Origin: Pirellulaceae bacterium | GTDB taxonomy: Bacteria; Planctomycetota; Planctomycetia; Pirellulales; Pirellulaceae | Assembly (NCBI GenBank): GCA_029243025.1 | Contig: JAQWSU010000051.1 | Span: 1-64,000 of the forward strand | Length of the DNA stretch: 64,000 nucleotides | Reading direction: 5' to 3' | Shown here: piece after piece, positions 63,993-64,000 of the stretch | How the letters are laid out: each line of letters begins with the position of its first letter | Numbering within the stretch: position 1 is the stretch's first letter | Position numbers and translations under genes: made by a program | Notes under the pieces: model-generated | Told to the model about the DNA's origin: nothing | Seen by the model: the letters and a program-made list of their open reading frames with translations, nothing else | Databases searched by the model: none

Positions 63993-64000
63993 GGGGGCAA

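Overview
The window is a chromosomal segment of a Gram-negative planctomycete, most likely order Pirellulales. That placement is an inference. It rests on a SecA of about 1,230 residues, a PQQ-propeller protein opening with a WTRFRGPNGSG-type motif, a lysine-repeat histone-like protein, a small secreted Tyr-rich protein, a degenerate PDZ protease next to an HtrA, frequent GTG/TTG starts, and many genes without a clear Shine-Dalgarno sequence. KdtA and TonB-independent envelope genes indicate a lipid A-type outer membrane. Nothing looks like a prophage, IS element, CRISPR array, rRNA or tRNA; almost all of it is ordinary core and envelope gene content.

Layout. 1-2423: the 3' end of a repeat-bearing protein, then L-aspartate oxidase (nadB). 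2.7-8.3 kb: a three-gene ABC/Gld-type module (ATPase, permease-GldG fusion, DUF4340 protein). 8.3-17 kb: DUF971 protein and a PaaK-like ligase (minus), an MFS exporter (plus), then a fused 5-oxoprolinase and a PQQ-propeller protein overlapping on the minus strand. 17-20 kb: a sigma-54 response regulator and its histidine kinase. 20.4-31.2 kb: C-terminal processing protease, a PhnP-like metallo-hydrolase, secA, kdtA (waaA), metK and a membrane protein. 31.2-41.9 kb: a secreted HExxH protein, two nucleotidyltransferases for activated sugars, ruvX, an HtrA/pseudo-HtrA pair, a YeeZ-type reductase, an MBL hydrolase, a Tyr-rich secreted protein and an M20 deacylase. 42.0-56.8 kb: a complete 14-gene complex I operon in the order nuoA-N with several stop/start overlaps. 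56.9-59.8 kb: a degenerate NtrC-like protein, a small receiver-like protein and the Fe-S carrier ATPase Mrp, all in the nuo direction. 60-64 kb: minus-strand histone-like protein, site-2 protease, YHS-type metal-binding protein, CYTH protein and a secreted protein cut by the window edge.

How the parts relate. The nuo block encodes the NADH-oxidising (E, F, G), connecting (B, C, D, I) and proton-pumping (A, H, J-N) modules. An exact TGTGA-N6-TCACA palindrome lies just upstream of nuoA. Mrp belongs to the family containing the complex I Fe-S assembly factor NUBPL/Ind1, so its position downstream of nuo is suggestive. SecA, KdtA, CtpA, HtrA and S2P make this an envelope-biogenesis neighbourhood.

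Most notable observations: (i) SecA carries four ungapped copies of a 34-residue unit that appears to be an amplified helical-wing segment; (ii) a PDZ domain is nested inside a trypsin-like fold that has lost its His and Ser catalytic residues, directly downstream of an intact HtrA; (iii) a sigma-54-activator-like protein without GAFTGA, paired with a receiver-like protein lacking the phospho-Asp, follows nuoN; (iv) NuoJ and NuoK are enlarged; (v) the CRP-type operator before nuoA. All coordinates and motifs were read by eye; no database search or structure prediction was run.
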